This document shows positions 7,651 through 14,229 of a DNA stretch of 23,657 bases, one piece after another. The stretch lies in NCBI GenBank assembly GCA_035473255.1, contig DATIOK010000090.1:1-23657 (forward strand). The letters run 5' to 3'. The notes beneath the pieces were generated by a model. That model was not told the DNA's origin, ran no database searches, and worked only from the letters and a program-made list of their open reading frames with translations. Each line of letters opens with the position of its first letter. Within the stretch, counting starts at the first letter, position 1. Both the position numbers and the translations under genes were made by a program. This DNA is from JAICYJ01 sp035473255 (lineage in GTDB: Bacteria; Actinomycetota; Thermoleophilia; Gaiellales; JAICJC01).

Positions 7651-8797
7651 GGCTGGTCTCGAGATGCGCGAACACCTCCACCGCCCGCGCCGCCCCGGCG
7701 CCTGCGGTCGGCGCCCGGTAGCCGAGGTCGCCCAGCACCAGCTCCAGCGCCGAAAGCGCGGTGATGATGTCGAACCGGTTCATGTACCCCATGTGGCCGA
7801 TCCGGATCACCTTGCCGCGCAGCCGGCCGTGGCCGCCGGCCAGCACGACGCCGAAGCGATCACGCAGCAGCCCGTACACCTCCTGGCCGTCGACGCCATC
7901 CGGCATCTGCACGGCGGTCACCATCGATGAGCTGTCGTCGTCCGGGGAGAACAGCTCGAGCCCGAGCGCCTTCGCGCCCTCGCGGGCGGCGCGGCCCAGC
8001 AGCCGGTTTCGCGCCCATACGTTCTCGGAGCCCTCCGCCTCGATCATGCCAAGCGCGGTACTCAGCCCGGCGACCAGCGTGATCGGCGGCGTGAACGGGG
8101 TCTGCGCCTTCGCTTGCGAGTCCCGCGTGACCCGCCAGTCCAGGGTGAAGCGCGGGAGCGCCGCCTGCTCGGAGATCGCCCAGGCACGTTGCGACGCCGC
8201 AGCGAAGCCGAGCCCGGGCGGCGTCATCAGCGCCTTCTGGGATCCGGACACCACCACGTCGATGCCCCACTCGTCCATCGCAAGCTCGACGCCGCCCAGG
8301 CTGGACACAGCGTCCACCACCAGCAGCGCACCGACCGGCCGCAGCGCCTCAGCGATCGCGCGGACGTCGTGGACGACACCCGTCGACGTCTCGGAGTGCG
8401 TGATGTAGACGGCGACCGCACCCTGCGCCTGCGCGGCGACGGCCGCGGGGTCGAGCGCCTCACCCCATGGCTGCGCATGGATGCGAGGCTCGATGCCGTA
8501 GGCGCGCGCGATCTTCGTCCAGCGATCGCCGAAGTTGCCGGCCGACGCGACCAGGACGTCGTCGCCCGGGGTCAGCAGGTTGGCCACCGCCGACTCCATC
8601 GCCGACGTGCCGGACCCGGCGAACAGCAGCACCTCCTGCTCGGTCGCGAAGGCGCGCTTCAGCTGCGCCAGCGTCTGCTCCAGCAGCACCTTGAAATCGG
8701 GGCTGCGGTGGTGGATCAGGGGCCGGGCCATGGCGGCCGCCACCTCGGGCGGCACCGGCGTGGGGCCGGGCGTGATCAGGTAGGTCCGCTCGGGCAC
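7643..8797 (-). CDS. class V aminotransferase (serine/alanine-glyoxylate or phosphoserine type)
   Basis: The 384-residue PLP enzyme of fold type I belongs to the alanine-glyoxylate/serine-glyoxylate family. It begins with LITPGPTPVPPEV (7-19) and has GSGTSAMESAVANLL for cofactor phosphate binding and VVDAVSSLGG (160-169). The Schiff-base Lys188 lies in SGSQKALMTPPGLGF. In several archaea and bacteria, enzymes of this group replace SerC as phosphoserine aminotransferase. Because serA follows with an 8-bp overlap, that is the likely role here, but activity on glyoxylate cannot be excluded. The start is GTG at 8797. There is no Shine-Dalgarno, and a TAGACT hexamer lies 6 nt upstream, so the mRNA may be leaderless. 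Confidence 0.9.
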   Translation of the reverse strand: MPERTYLITPGPTPVPPEVAAAMARPLIHHRSPDFKVLLEQTLAQLKRAFATEQEVLLFAGSGTSAMESAVANLLTPGDDVLVASAGNFGDRWTKIARAYGIEPRIHAQPWGEALDPAAVAAQAQGAVAVYITHSETSTGVVHDVRAIAEALRPVGALLVVDAVSSLGGVELAMDEWGIDVVVSGSQKALMTPPGLGFAAASQRAWAISEQAALPRFTLDWRVTRDSQAKAQTPFTPPITLVAGLSTALGMIEAEGSENVWARNRLLGRAAREGAKALGLELFSPDDDSSSMVTAVQMPDGVDGQEVYGLLRDRFGVVLAGGHGRLRGKVIRIGHMGYMNRFDIITALSALELVLGDLGYRAPTAGAGAARAVEVFAHLETSRV

Positions 8798-8803
8798 GGC
8801 CGG

Positions 8804-8809
8804 AGTCTA
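8804..8809 (-). promoter_or_regulatory. candidate -10 element of a leaderless promoter before the class V aminotransferase
   Basis: TAGACT on the minus strand fits the TANNNT -10 pattern and ends 6 nt before the GTG start, which would place transcription initiation at about the start codon. No recognisable -35 is seen. The 129-bp gap to gatB also contains a small GGCC/GGCC hairpin just after the gatB stop but no T-run, so it is not a clear terminator. Confidence 0.3.
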
Positions 8810-8926
8810 GATGGTCGATTCCGTGGGAGGCGTGGATGCTGGGCGCAGGATGGGGCGGGTTGGACGTCGGGAGCGTCGCGCAGCTCGCGGAACCGACCAT
8901 CCGGATGTATGGCCTACAGGCCTGCG

Positions 8927-10342
8927 TTACAGCTTCGAGCGCAGCAGCTCCTGCACCTGACGGGCGTCGGCGCGGCCCTGGGTGCGCTTCATGACCTGGC
9001 CCACCAGCGCGTTGATCACGCCGTCCTTGCCGCTTTGGAACTGCTCGACGAAGGCGGGGTTCTCGGCGATCACCTCGTCCACCATCGCCTCCAGCTCGCC
9101 GCTGTCTCCGATCGACGCGAGACCGTGGCGCTCGACCAGCTCCGCCGGTTCGGCGGTCGGGTCGGCGACCAGCATCTCGTACACCTGGCGGGCGATGCTG
9201 TTGGTGATGGTGCCGCCGGCGATCAGGCCGATCAGCGACGCCAGGGTCGCGGCCGGCACGGTGTCGACCGGTGCCGGTCGCGTGTTCAGAACCCAGTCGG
9301 CAGCGGACTTGGCGTCGGACGATGCGGCCACCGCCTCGAAGTAGTCAGCCAGACGCGGCTCGGCGTTGAGGTCGGTCGCGTAGGCGGGCGGCAGGCCGTG
9401 CTGCGAGGCGAACCGCTCGATGCGTGCCGCCGGCAGCTCCGGCAGCCCGTCGTGCAGCCGCTGGATCAGCTCCTGCGAGGGTGCCAGCGGCACCAGGTCC
9501 GGCTCCGGGAAGTAGCGATAGTCGTGCGCCTCCTCCTTGGACCGCAGCGACCGCAGCGCCTTCGTGCCCGGGTCGTAGTGCAGCGTCTCCTGCACGACCT
9601 GCAGCCCGCGCTCCAGCAGGTCGATCTGGCGCCGGATCTCGGCCGCCATCCCGTCGCCCAGGAACTTGAACGAGTTCATGTTCTTGAGCTCGGTCTTGGT
9701 GCCGAACTCGCTGCTTCCGGCCCGCCGCACCGACACGTTGGCGTCGCACCGCAGCGACCCCTTCTCCATGTCGCAGTCGGACACGCCGATCGTCTGCAGG
9801 GTGTTCTTCAGGAGCGCCAGGAAAGCGATGGCCTGCTCCGGCGACCGCAGGTCGGGCTCGGTCACGATCTCGACCAGCGGCGTACCACACCGGTTGAAGT
9901 CGACCAGGGTGTACTCGGCGCCACCGATGCGGCCCGCTTCACCGCCGCTGTGGACGAGCTTGGCGGCGTCCTCCTCGAGGTGCGCGCGGGTGATGCCGAT
10001 CCTCCCGCCGTCCACGTCGAGGTGGCCCTCCAGGCAGATCGGCTGGTCGTACTGGCTGATCTGATAGGCCTTGGGGCTGTCCGGGTAGAAGTAGTTCTTG
10101 CGGTGGAACACGCTGCGCTCCGCGATCGCGCAGTTCAGCGCCAGGCCGATCTCGATCGCCTTCTCGACCGCCCCCTGGTTGATCACCGGCAGCACGCCCG
10201 GGTGCCCCAGGCAGAGCGGGCAGGTGAGCGTGTTGGGCTCGGCGCCGAAGTGGTTCTCACAGGCGCAGAACATCTTGGTGGCGGTGTTCAGCTGGACGTG
10301 GATCTCGAGCCCGATCACCGGCTCCCAGGCGGCCTCGCTCAT
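8927..10342 (-). CDS. gatB: Asp-tRNA(Asn)/Glu-tRNA(Gln) amidotransferase subunit B
   Basis: GatB binds the misacylated tRNA and, using ATP, phosphorylates the Glu or Asp side chain. Ammonia from GatA then converts it to the amide. The 471-residue product begins WEPVIGLEIHVQLNTATKMF. It carries a CxC...CxxC zinc site (Cys26, Cys28, Cys41, Cys44), then the NKNYFYPDSPK-like block (RKNYFYPDSPKAYQISQYD) and the KTELKNMNSF block of the catalytic cradle. The C-terminal helical and YqeY-like tail ends with VGQVMKRTQGRADARQVQELL. The ATG at 10342 overlaps the gatA stop by 4 bp (ATGA). A longer open frame exists upstream, but it is only the antisense-free extension inside gatA. Confidence 0.97.
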   Translation of the reverse strand: MSEAAWEPVIGLEIHVQLNTATKMFCACENHFGAEPNTLTCPLCLGHPGVLPVINQGAVEKAIEIGLALNCAIAERSVFHRKNYFYPDSPKAYQISQYDQPICLEGHLDVDGGRIGITRAHLEEDAAKLVHSGGEAGRIGGAEYTLVDFNRCGTPLVEIVTEPDLRSPEQAIAFLALLKNTLQTIGVSDCDMEKGSLRCDANVSVRRAGSSEFGTKTELKNMNSFKFLGDGMAAEIRRQIDLLERGLQVVQETLHYDPGTKALRSLRSKEEAHDYRYFPEPDLVPLAPSQELIQRLHDGLPELPAARIERFASQHGLPPAYATDLNAEPRLADYFEAVAASSDAKSAADWVLNTRPAPVDTVPAATLASLIGLIAGGTITNSIARQVYEMLVADPTAEPAELVERHGLASIGDSGELEAMVDEVIAENPAFVEQFQSGKDGVINALVGQVMKRTQGRADARQVQELLRSKL

Positions 10343-11799
10343 CCCGCGCCCCTCATCGCGGCCGGCACCGGGTCGAAACCGATCGCACCCTCGAGCGCGT
10401 GCGCGGCGGCCAGGATCCGGTTCTCCGAGAAGGCCGAGCCGATCAGCTGCAGGCCCACCGGCAGCCCCTCCGAGAGTCCGCACGGCAGCGAGATCCCGGG
10501 CAGGCCGGCCAGGTTCACCGGCACCGTCAGCAGGTCGCATGCATACATGGCCCAGGGGTCGTCGATCCGCTCGCCGATCGGGAAGGCCACCGTCGGTGAC
10601 GCCGGCGTGGCGATCAGGTCGACGTCAGCGAACGCCTGGTCGAACTCGCGCCGGATCAGCGTGCGCACCCGCTGAGCCGTGCCGTAGTAGGCGTCGTAGT
10701 AGCCGGCAGAGAGCACGTAGGTCCCGAGCATGATGCGGCGCTTGACCTCAGGCCCGAACCCGCTCGAGCGCGTGCGCCCGTACATCTCGACGATCGTGTC
10801 GCCCGGATCTTCCAGCCGCAGGCCGTAGCGCACCCCGTCGAACCGGGCCAGGTTGGCCGAGGCCTCGGCGGGGGCGATCAGGTAGTAGGCGGGCAGAGCG
10901 TGGACGGCCGTCGGCAGCGTGATCTCTCGCACCGAGGCTCCCAGGTGCTGCGCATGCTCCAGCGAGCGGTCGAACGCCTCGCGCACACCCGGCTCCACGC
11001 CCTGGGCCAGCAGATCGGTAGGCACCCCGATGGTCACGCCGTTCAGGTCGTCACCCACGGGCACGGCGATCGGCTCCGGCAGCTCCACCGAGGTCGAGTC
11101 GCAGTGATCCCGGCCGGCGATCACCTGCAGCGCCAGCGCCGCGTCGCGGACCGTCAGCGCGAACGGGCCGATCTGGTCGAGCGAGCTGCCGAAGGCGATC
11201 AGGCCATGGCGCGAGACGGCGCCGTATGTGGGCTTCATCCCGACCACCCCGCAGAGCGCCGCCGGCTGCCGGATCGAGCCGCCGGTGTCGGTGCCCAGCG
11301 CGAGCGGGGCCAGCCCCGCGGCCACGGCCGCCGCGGAGCCGCCGCTCGACCCGCCCGGCACCATCCGCGCGTCCCATGGGTTATGCGTGGTGCCGAAAGC
11401 GGAGTGCTCCGTGGACGAGCCCATTGCGAACTCATCCATGTTGGTCTTGCCGAGCGGGATCAACCCGGCTGCGCGGGCGCGGGTGACCACGCCGGCGTCG
11501 TACAGCGGCCGGTGCCCCTCAAGGATCCTGGAGCCGGCCGTGGTTTCCTCGCCCCGCACGCAGAGGATGTCCTTGAGCGCGATCGGGACGCCCTGCAGAC
11601 CGCTGCGACCCTCACGGTCGAACCGCGCGGCCTCGTCGCGAGCGGCGTCGGCACGGGTGCGCAGGTAACAGTTGAGGTCGCCGTCCTGCTGCTCGATGCG
11701 GGCCAGGTAGGCGTCCACCAGCTCCACGCACGACACGTCACCTGCGTCGAGCAGCGCCACGCAGCCTTCGGCGGTGAGACCGAGGGTGTCCGGGGTCAT
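10339..11799 (-). CDS. gatA: Asp-tRNA(Asn)/Glu-tRNA(Gln) amidotransferase subunit A
   Basis: GatA is the glutaminase subunit that releases ammonia and channels it to GatB. The 486-residue amidase-signature protein has the complete catalytic triad, Lys76 (VPIALKDI), Ser151 (PGGSSGGSAAA) and Ser175 (TDTGGSIRQPA). These have the same spacing as Lys79, Ser154 and Ser178 in Staphylococcus aureus GatA. Glutamine-pocket segments such as SAGYYDAYY and ATPASPTVAF are present. The ATG at 11799 overlaps the gatC stop by 4 bp and its own stop overlaps gatB, so the three subunits are translationally coupled in the common C-A-B order. Confidence 0.97.
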   Translation of the reverse strand: MTPDTLGLTAEGCVALLDAGDVSCVELVDAYLARIEQQDGDLNCYLRTRADAARDEAARFDREGRSGLQGVPIALKDILCVRGEETTAGSRILEGHRPLYDAGVVTRARAAGLIPLGKTNMDEFAMGSSTEHSAFGTTHNPWDARMVPGGSSGGSAAAVAAGLAPLALGTDTGGSIRQPAALCGVVGMKPTYGAVSRHGLIAFGSSLDQIGPFALTVRDAALALQVIAGRDHCDSTSVELPEPIAVPVGDDLNGVTIGVPTDLLAQGVEPGVREAFDRSLEHAQHLGASVREITLPTAVHALPAYYLIAPAEASANLARFDGVRYGLRLEDPGDTIVEMYGRTRSSGFGPEVKRRIMLGTYVLSAGYYDAYYGTAQRVRTLIRREFDQAFADVDLIATPASPTVAFPIGERIDDPWAMYACDLLTVPVNLAGLPGISLPCGLSEGLPVGLQLIGSAFSENRILAAAHALEGAIGFDPVPAAMRGAG

Positions 11800-12080
11800 G
11801 AGGTCGGAGGTACCCGGAACGCGCCATCCTGCGCGGCCGGGGCGTTGGCGAGCACCTCGTCGCGCGGCCAGCTGGGACGTGGCCGGTCGGGCCGCGTCAC
11901 GTTCTCGACCTCGAGCGCATGCGCAGTCGGCGGCACACCCTCCAGGTCGAGGGCCGCCAGAGCATCGACGTGGCCGAGGATCCCGGACAGCTGCTCCGAC
12001 ATGCGCGCCACCTCTTCATCGCTCAGCGAGAGGTTGGCGAGCCGCGCCACGTGCAGCACGTCGTCGGAGGAGATGGCCAT
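11796..12080 (-). CDS. gatC: Asp-tRNA(Asn)/Glu-tRNA(Gln) amidotransferase subunit C
   Basis: GatC is the small belt subunit that wraps around GatA and GatB and stabilises the complex. The 94-residue product has the family pattern: VLHVARLANLSLSDEEVARM near the N-terminus, an amphipathic helix SEQLSGILGHVDALAALD, and a C-terminal stretch R-x-D-x-P...VLANAPAAQDGAFRVP that enters the GatA interface. Length and position are standard. The ATG at 12080 has no Shine-Dalgarno. A TATCCT hexamer ends 8 nt upstream, so a leaderless transcript is possible. GatCAB is usually needed where GlnRS or AsnRS is missing; which one applies here is not visible. Confidence 0.95.
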   Translation of the reverse strand: MAISSDDVLHVARLANLSLSDEEVARMSEQLSGILGHVDALAALDLEGVPPTAHALEVENVTRPDRPRPSWPRDEVLANAPAAQDGAFRVPPTS

Positions 12081-12088
12081 CGATCGAG

Positions 12089-12094
12089 AGGATA
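12089..12094 (-). promoter_or_regulatory. candidate -10 element of a leaderless promoter before gatCAB
   Basis: TATCCT on the minus strand ends 8 nt before the gatC ATG, a spacing seen for leaderless transcripts in Actinobacteria. There is no convincing -35 hexamer 16-18 bp upstream. It lies after the hairpin that follows the cold-shock gene. Confidence 0.35.
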
Positions 12095-12105
12095 GACGAC
12101 CGTCA

Positions 12106-12130
12106 GGCGCCGGATCCCACGTCCGGCGCC
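12106..12130 (-). terminator. terminator-like hairpin between the cold-shock gene and gatC
   Basis: A perfect 9-bp inverted repeat, GGCGCCGGA/TCCGGCGCC, with a 7-nt loop starts about 14 bp after the cold-shock stop codon. No T-run follows, so it may be a weak or factor-assisted terminator, or a 3'-end stabilising structure. Confidence 0.5.
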
Positions 12131-12143
12131 CTCGACGGCTTCG

Positions 12144-12347
12144 CTATCCGATCGGGCGGACTGCGCTGGCCTGCAGCCCCTTGTTCCCCTGGGCGACCTC
12201 GAACTCGACCCGCTGACCCTCGGCCAGGCTCTTGTAGCCGTCGCCCTGGATCTCCGAGAAGTGCACGAACACGTCCTCACCGCCGTCCTGCTGGATGAAG
12301 CCGTAACCCTTTTCGTTGCTGAACCACTTGACCGTACCTTCTGCCAA
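12144..12347 (-). CDS. cold-shock domain protein (CspA family)
   Basis: This is a 67-residue single-domain OB-fold RNA/DNA chaperone of the CspA family. It has both nucleic-acid motifs, KGYGFI (RNP1, residues 13-18) and DVFVHF (RNP2, 25-30), with the usual GTVKWFSNEKG start and QASAVRP end. The start is TTG at 12347, chosen because a strong AGGAGG lies 7 nt upstream and the family N-terminus begins there. It has its own promoter (12402-12430), which gives a leader of roughly 50 nt. Whether it is cold-induced or constitutive cannot be told; many actinobacterial members are constitutive. It sits between folD and gatC on the same strand. Confidence 0.97.
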   Translation of the reverse strand: MAEGTVKWFSNEKGYGFIQQDGGEDVFVHFSEIQGDGYKSLAEGQRVEFEVAQGNKGLQASAVRPIG

Positions 12348-12354
12348 CCTAGGT

Positions 12355-12360
12355 CCTCCT
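12355..12360 (-). promoter_or_regulatory. Shine-Dalgarno site of the cold-shock gene
   Basis: AGGAGG on the minus strand is 7 nt from the TTG codon at 12347. It fixes that unusual start and is one of the strongest ribosome sites in the window. Confidence 0.85.
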
Positions 12361-12401
12361 CGACCAGCGGACCGGTATGGACCGCTTTGCTGAATCGCGC
12401 G

Positions 12402-12430
12402 AATATAGAGGACCGTGCGGTCGGCCGCAA
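12402..12430 (-). promoter_or_regulatory. sigma70-type promoter of the cold-shock gene
   Basis: On the minus strand TTGCGG (12425-12430) and TATATT (12402-12407) are separated by exactly 17 bp. This is the best housekeeping promoter in the window. Transcription should start near 12395, about 50 nt before the TTG start codon. Confidence 0.7.
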
Positions 12431-12440
12431 TCGCGGCCGA
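12421..12440. repeat. perfect inverted repeat overlapping the cold-shock promoter -35
   Basis: TCGGCCGC (12421-12428) and GCGGCCGA (12433-12440) form an 8-bp inverted repeat with a 4-nt centre. It overlaps the -35 hexamer and lies 18 bp after the folD stop. It could be an operator, or the 3' hairpin of the folD mRNA (no T-run follows). Confidence 0.6.
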
Positions 12441-12457
12441 TTTGGGACGGTCGCGGC

Positions 12458-13303
12458 TCAGTGCCGCAGCCGGGCCGCTTCCAGCGTATTCGAGAGCAGC
12501 ATGGCGATCGTCATCGGGCCCACCCCGCCCGGTACCGGGGTGATCGCGCCGGCCACCTGCGAGGCCGATTCGTAGTCGACGTCGCCGACCAGGCCCGCGT
12601 CGGTGCGGTTGATGCCAACGTCGATCACGGCCGCGCCCGGCTTGATCATGTCGCCCGTGATCATCTGCGGGCGGCCCACCGCCGCCACCAGAATGTCGGC
12701 CCGCCGCGTCACCTCGCCGAGGTCGCGGGTGCGCGAGTGGGCGATGGTGACCGTCGCGCTCTGGTGCAGGAGCAGCAGCGCCACCGGCTTGCCCACGATG
12801 TCGGAGCGGCCCACCACCACGGCGTCAGCGCCGGTGACCGGGATGTCGTAGGCGCGCAGCAGCTCCATCACGCCGGCCGGTGTGCACGGACGCAGCCCCG
12901 GCTGGTTGGCCACGAGCCGGCCCACGCTAATCGGGTGGAACCCGTCCACATCCTTGGTTGGCTCGATCAGCTCCAGCACCGGCTTCGAGTCGAGGTCGCC
13001 GGGCAGCGGCAGTTGCACGAGGATCCCGTCGACCCGCTCGTCCGCGTTCCAGCGCGCGACGGCGCTCTCGACGTCGTCCTGGCTGGAGGTCGCCGGCAGC
13101 TGCTCGTGGAACGAGGCCATGCCCAGCTCGCGGGTGCGCTCACCCTTGCTGCGGACATACACCTGCGAGGCCGGGTCCTCGCCCACCAGGATCGTGACCA
13201 GGCCCGGCGTGTGCCCGGTCTCGGCGACGAACTCGGCCACCTCGCCGGCGACCCGCGCCTGCACCGCCACCGCGGTCTGTTTGCCGTCGATCACCGTCGC
13301 CAT
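12458..13303 (-). CDS. folD: bifunctional methylene-THF dehydrogenase / methenyl-THF cyclohydrolase
   Basis: FolD interconverts 5,10-methylene-THF and 10-formyl-THF, supplying one-carbon units for purines and initiator formyl-Met-tRNA. The 281-residue product has GEDPASQVYVRSKGE, with the YxxxK catalytic pair Tyr49 and Lys53, followed by the GILVQLPLPG substrate block. The KDVDGFHP motif, the dinucleotide-binding GRSDIVGKPVALLLL and the closing PVPGGVGPMTIAML block follow. A longer open frame exists, but the ATG at 13303 gives the standard N-terminus. It has no Shine-Dalgarno, and TATGGT ends 8 nt upstream, so the mRNA may be leaderless. It is divergent from the Tad pilus locus, sharing a 227-bp intergenic region. 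Confidence 0.96.
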   Translation of the reverse strand: MATVIDGKQTAVAVQARVAGEVAEFVAETGHTPGLVTILVGEDPASQVYVRSKGERTRELGMASFHEQLPATSSQDDVESAVARWNADERVDGILVQLPLPGDLDSKPVLELIEPTKDVDGFHPISVGRLVANQPGLRPCTPAGVMELLRAYDIPVTGADAVVVGRSDIVGKPVALLLLHQSATVTIAHSRTRDLGEVTRRADILVAAVGRPQMITGDMIKPGAAVIDVGINRTDAGLVGDVDYESASQVAGAITPVPGGVGPMTIAMLLSNTLEAARLRH

Positions 13304-13311
13304 GGCGGCGC

Positions 13312-13317
13312 ACCATA
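13312..13317 (-). promoter_or_regulatory. candidate -10 element of a leaderless promoter before folD
   Basis: TATGGT on the minus strand ends 8 nt before the folD ATG. A CTTTGT stretch lies about 16 bp further upstream and could act as a weak -35. Confidence 0.35.
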
Positions 13318-13407
13318 GCGAATTCTCCGGCGAACAAAGTATCCGAACGGGTGATACCAGCGGATCGGGCCAGCGCCTATCAGTGAGATACACGTCTACG
13401 ACGGTAG

Positions 13408-13425
13408 TTCCCCCAAACAGGGGAA
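13408..13425 (+). promoter_or_regulatory. inverted repeat upstream of the flp promoter, possible operator
   Basis: TTCCCC (13408-13413) and GGGGAA (13420-13425) form a 6-bp inverted repeat with a 6-nt centre. It lies just upstream of the sigma28-like site of flp, where an activator would bind. A related run of C followed by AAC occurs upstream of the cpaB site (14672-14680), without the second arm. Confidence 0.35.
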
Positions 13426-13440
13426 ATCGCCAGTAAGCCC

Positions 13441-13467
13441 TCAAGGCTCCATGGCAACTGCCGAAAC
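13441..13467 (+). promoter_or_regulatory. FliA/WhiG-like (sigma28-family) promoter candidate for flp
   Basis: TCAA (13441-13444), 15 bp, then GCCGAAAC (13460-13467) resembles the FliA/WhiG consensus TAAA-N15-GCCGATAA. No TTG-type -35 exists on the plus strand of this intergenic region, so an ordinary housekeeping promoter is not evident. The same CCCTCAAG...GCCGA arrangement recurs before cpaB. The predicted transcript start is about 55-60 nt before the flp start codon. Confidence 0.4.
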
Positions 13468-13517
13468 AGATCGAACAGGATCCGCCTCCCGCGGCGGCTC
13501 CGCGAAACTGGATGGGG

Positions 13518-13525
13518 GGAGGTGA
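13518..13525 (+). promoter_or_regulatory. Shine-Dalgarno of flp
   Basis: GGAGGTGA is fully complementary to the 16S 3' tail core and is correctly spaced for the TTG at 13531. The in-frame GTG at 13522 lies inside this element and is therefore an unlikely start. Confidence 0.75.
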
Positions 13526-13530
13526 ATTCC

Positions 13531-13701
13531 TTGATCGAGTACCTGAGCCGCCTGTTCGCGGATCTCAAGGAGGAGTCGGGCCAGACGATGGCTGAGTATG
13601 CCGTCGTGCTCGGCGTCATCACCATTGCTGTGGTGGTCACCCTCGGCCTCCTGAGCTCCAAGATCTCCGCCGTTCTCAATAGCGTGATTGCCGCCATGTA
13701 A
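13531..13701 (+). CDS. flp: Flp-type type IVc (Tad) pilin
   Basis: This is a 56-residue major pilin precursor, too short for most gene callers. The leader MIEYLSRLFADLKEESG (17 residues) ends in the glycine of the prepilin site. The mature part begins QTMAEYAVVLGVI, with Glu at +5 and Tyr at +6 as in Flp pilins, and runs as one hydrophobic helix to the end (39 residues). Mature Flp subunits are inserted in the membrane and then polymerised by TadA, TadB and TadC into adhesive pili. The TTG start is chosen from the perfect Shine-Dalgarno 8 nt upstream. It is the first gene of the locus. A strong hairpin follows its stop, so it is probably made mainly as a short abundant mRNA. Confidence 0.93.
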   Translation: MIEYLSRLFADLKEESGQTMAEYAVVLGVITIAVVVTLGLLSSKISAVLNSVIAAM

Positions 13702-13715
13702 TTATGGCTTCCCTC

Positions 13716-13760
13716 GGCGGGTTCTCGGGTCCTCAGTGTCCCGGGAGCCCGCCTACTTTT
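13716..13760 (+). terminator. strong hairpin with short U tract between flp and the first tadE gene
   Basis: Positions 13716-13729 pair with 13740-13753 over 14 contiguous base pairs (two of them G-U in RNA) around a 10-nt loop, followed by TACTTTTG. It begins 14 bp after the flp stop. It is likely an intrinsic terminator that is leaky or regulated, because no clear promoter precedes tadE. It may also protect the 3' end of the flp mRNA. Confidence 0.75.
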
Positions 13761-13795
13761 GTCCCCGCACACGTCACCCAGGGTATGGGAGCTCC

Positions 13796-14200
13796 GTGAA
13801 GGTCAAGAAACCCACCACAACCGACGAAGGCCAAGCGGTCGTTGAATTCGCCGTCATCCTTCCCGTGCTGCTGCTGGTGTTGTTCGCGATCCTGCAGTTC
13901 GGAGTGCTCTTCAACAATTACATCCAGGTGACGGCCGCAGCCCGCGAGGGTGCACGTAAGGCGGCCACCAGCCGCGCGCTGGGAGTCGCCGGCGCCGAAA
14001 ACGCAGCCACCGCTTCCGCCAAGTCGGCAGCGCCGGGGCTGACCACGGCCAACATGGGGATTACGTATCCCAACAACCCGACGTTCACCCAGGGCTCGGA
14101 CGTGAAGGTGCAGGTCACTTACCCCTATTCGATCAGCATCATCGGCCTGGTCGTCTCGTCGGGCACCCTCACCGCCTCGACCACCATGAAGGTCGAGTAG
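13796..14200 (+). CDS. tadE: TadE-like pseudopilin (first copy)
   Basis: The 134-residue protein has a short basic leader, MKVKKPTTTDEG, a prepilin-type site G|QAVVEF with Glu at +5, one hydrophobic helix (about 17-36) and a polar beta-rich domain ending in TASTTMKVE. This is the layout of TadE pseudopilins, which are processed by the prepilin peptidase and are thought to initiate or join the pilus base. The GTG at 13796 has GGGAG 4 nt upstream and gives a normal leader. Longer frames start inside the flp terminator and are unlikely. A five-codon ORF (ATG at 13785) ends with a TGA overlapping this GTG. It is paralogous to the next gene. Confidence 0.88.
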   Translation: MKVKKPTTTDEGQAVVEFAVILPVLLLVLFAILQFGVLFNNYIQVTAAAREGARKAATSRALGVAGAENAATASAKSAAPGLTTANMGITYPNNPTFTQGSDVKVQVTYPYSISIIGLVVSSGTLTASTTMKVE

Positions 14201-14229
14201 CACCTAAAGCTCATGGACTCGTCTCCCTG

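Noticed and set aside
8114..10675. An 853-codon plus-strand open frame opposite the class V aminotransferase, gatB and the end of gatA.
   Set aside because: It is antisense to well-identified genes, has no domain and a composition typical of the reverse frame of GC-rich codons. The same applies to the long plus-strand frames at 3384-5030, 6052-7764, 10900-12216 and 12377-13318.
13378..13390. TATC-AGTGA-GATA upstream of flp, looking like part of a tet operator.
   Set aside because: It is only a 4-bp palindrome, no TetR-type gene is nearby, and the resemblance is probably chance.
13380..13530. A possible c-di-GMP riboswitch in the flp leader, because of the nearby diguanylate cyclase and several small hairpins.
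   Set aside because: The conserved GEMM core sequences and tetraloop-receptor pieces are absent, and most of the stems lie upstream of the predicted transcript start.
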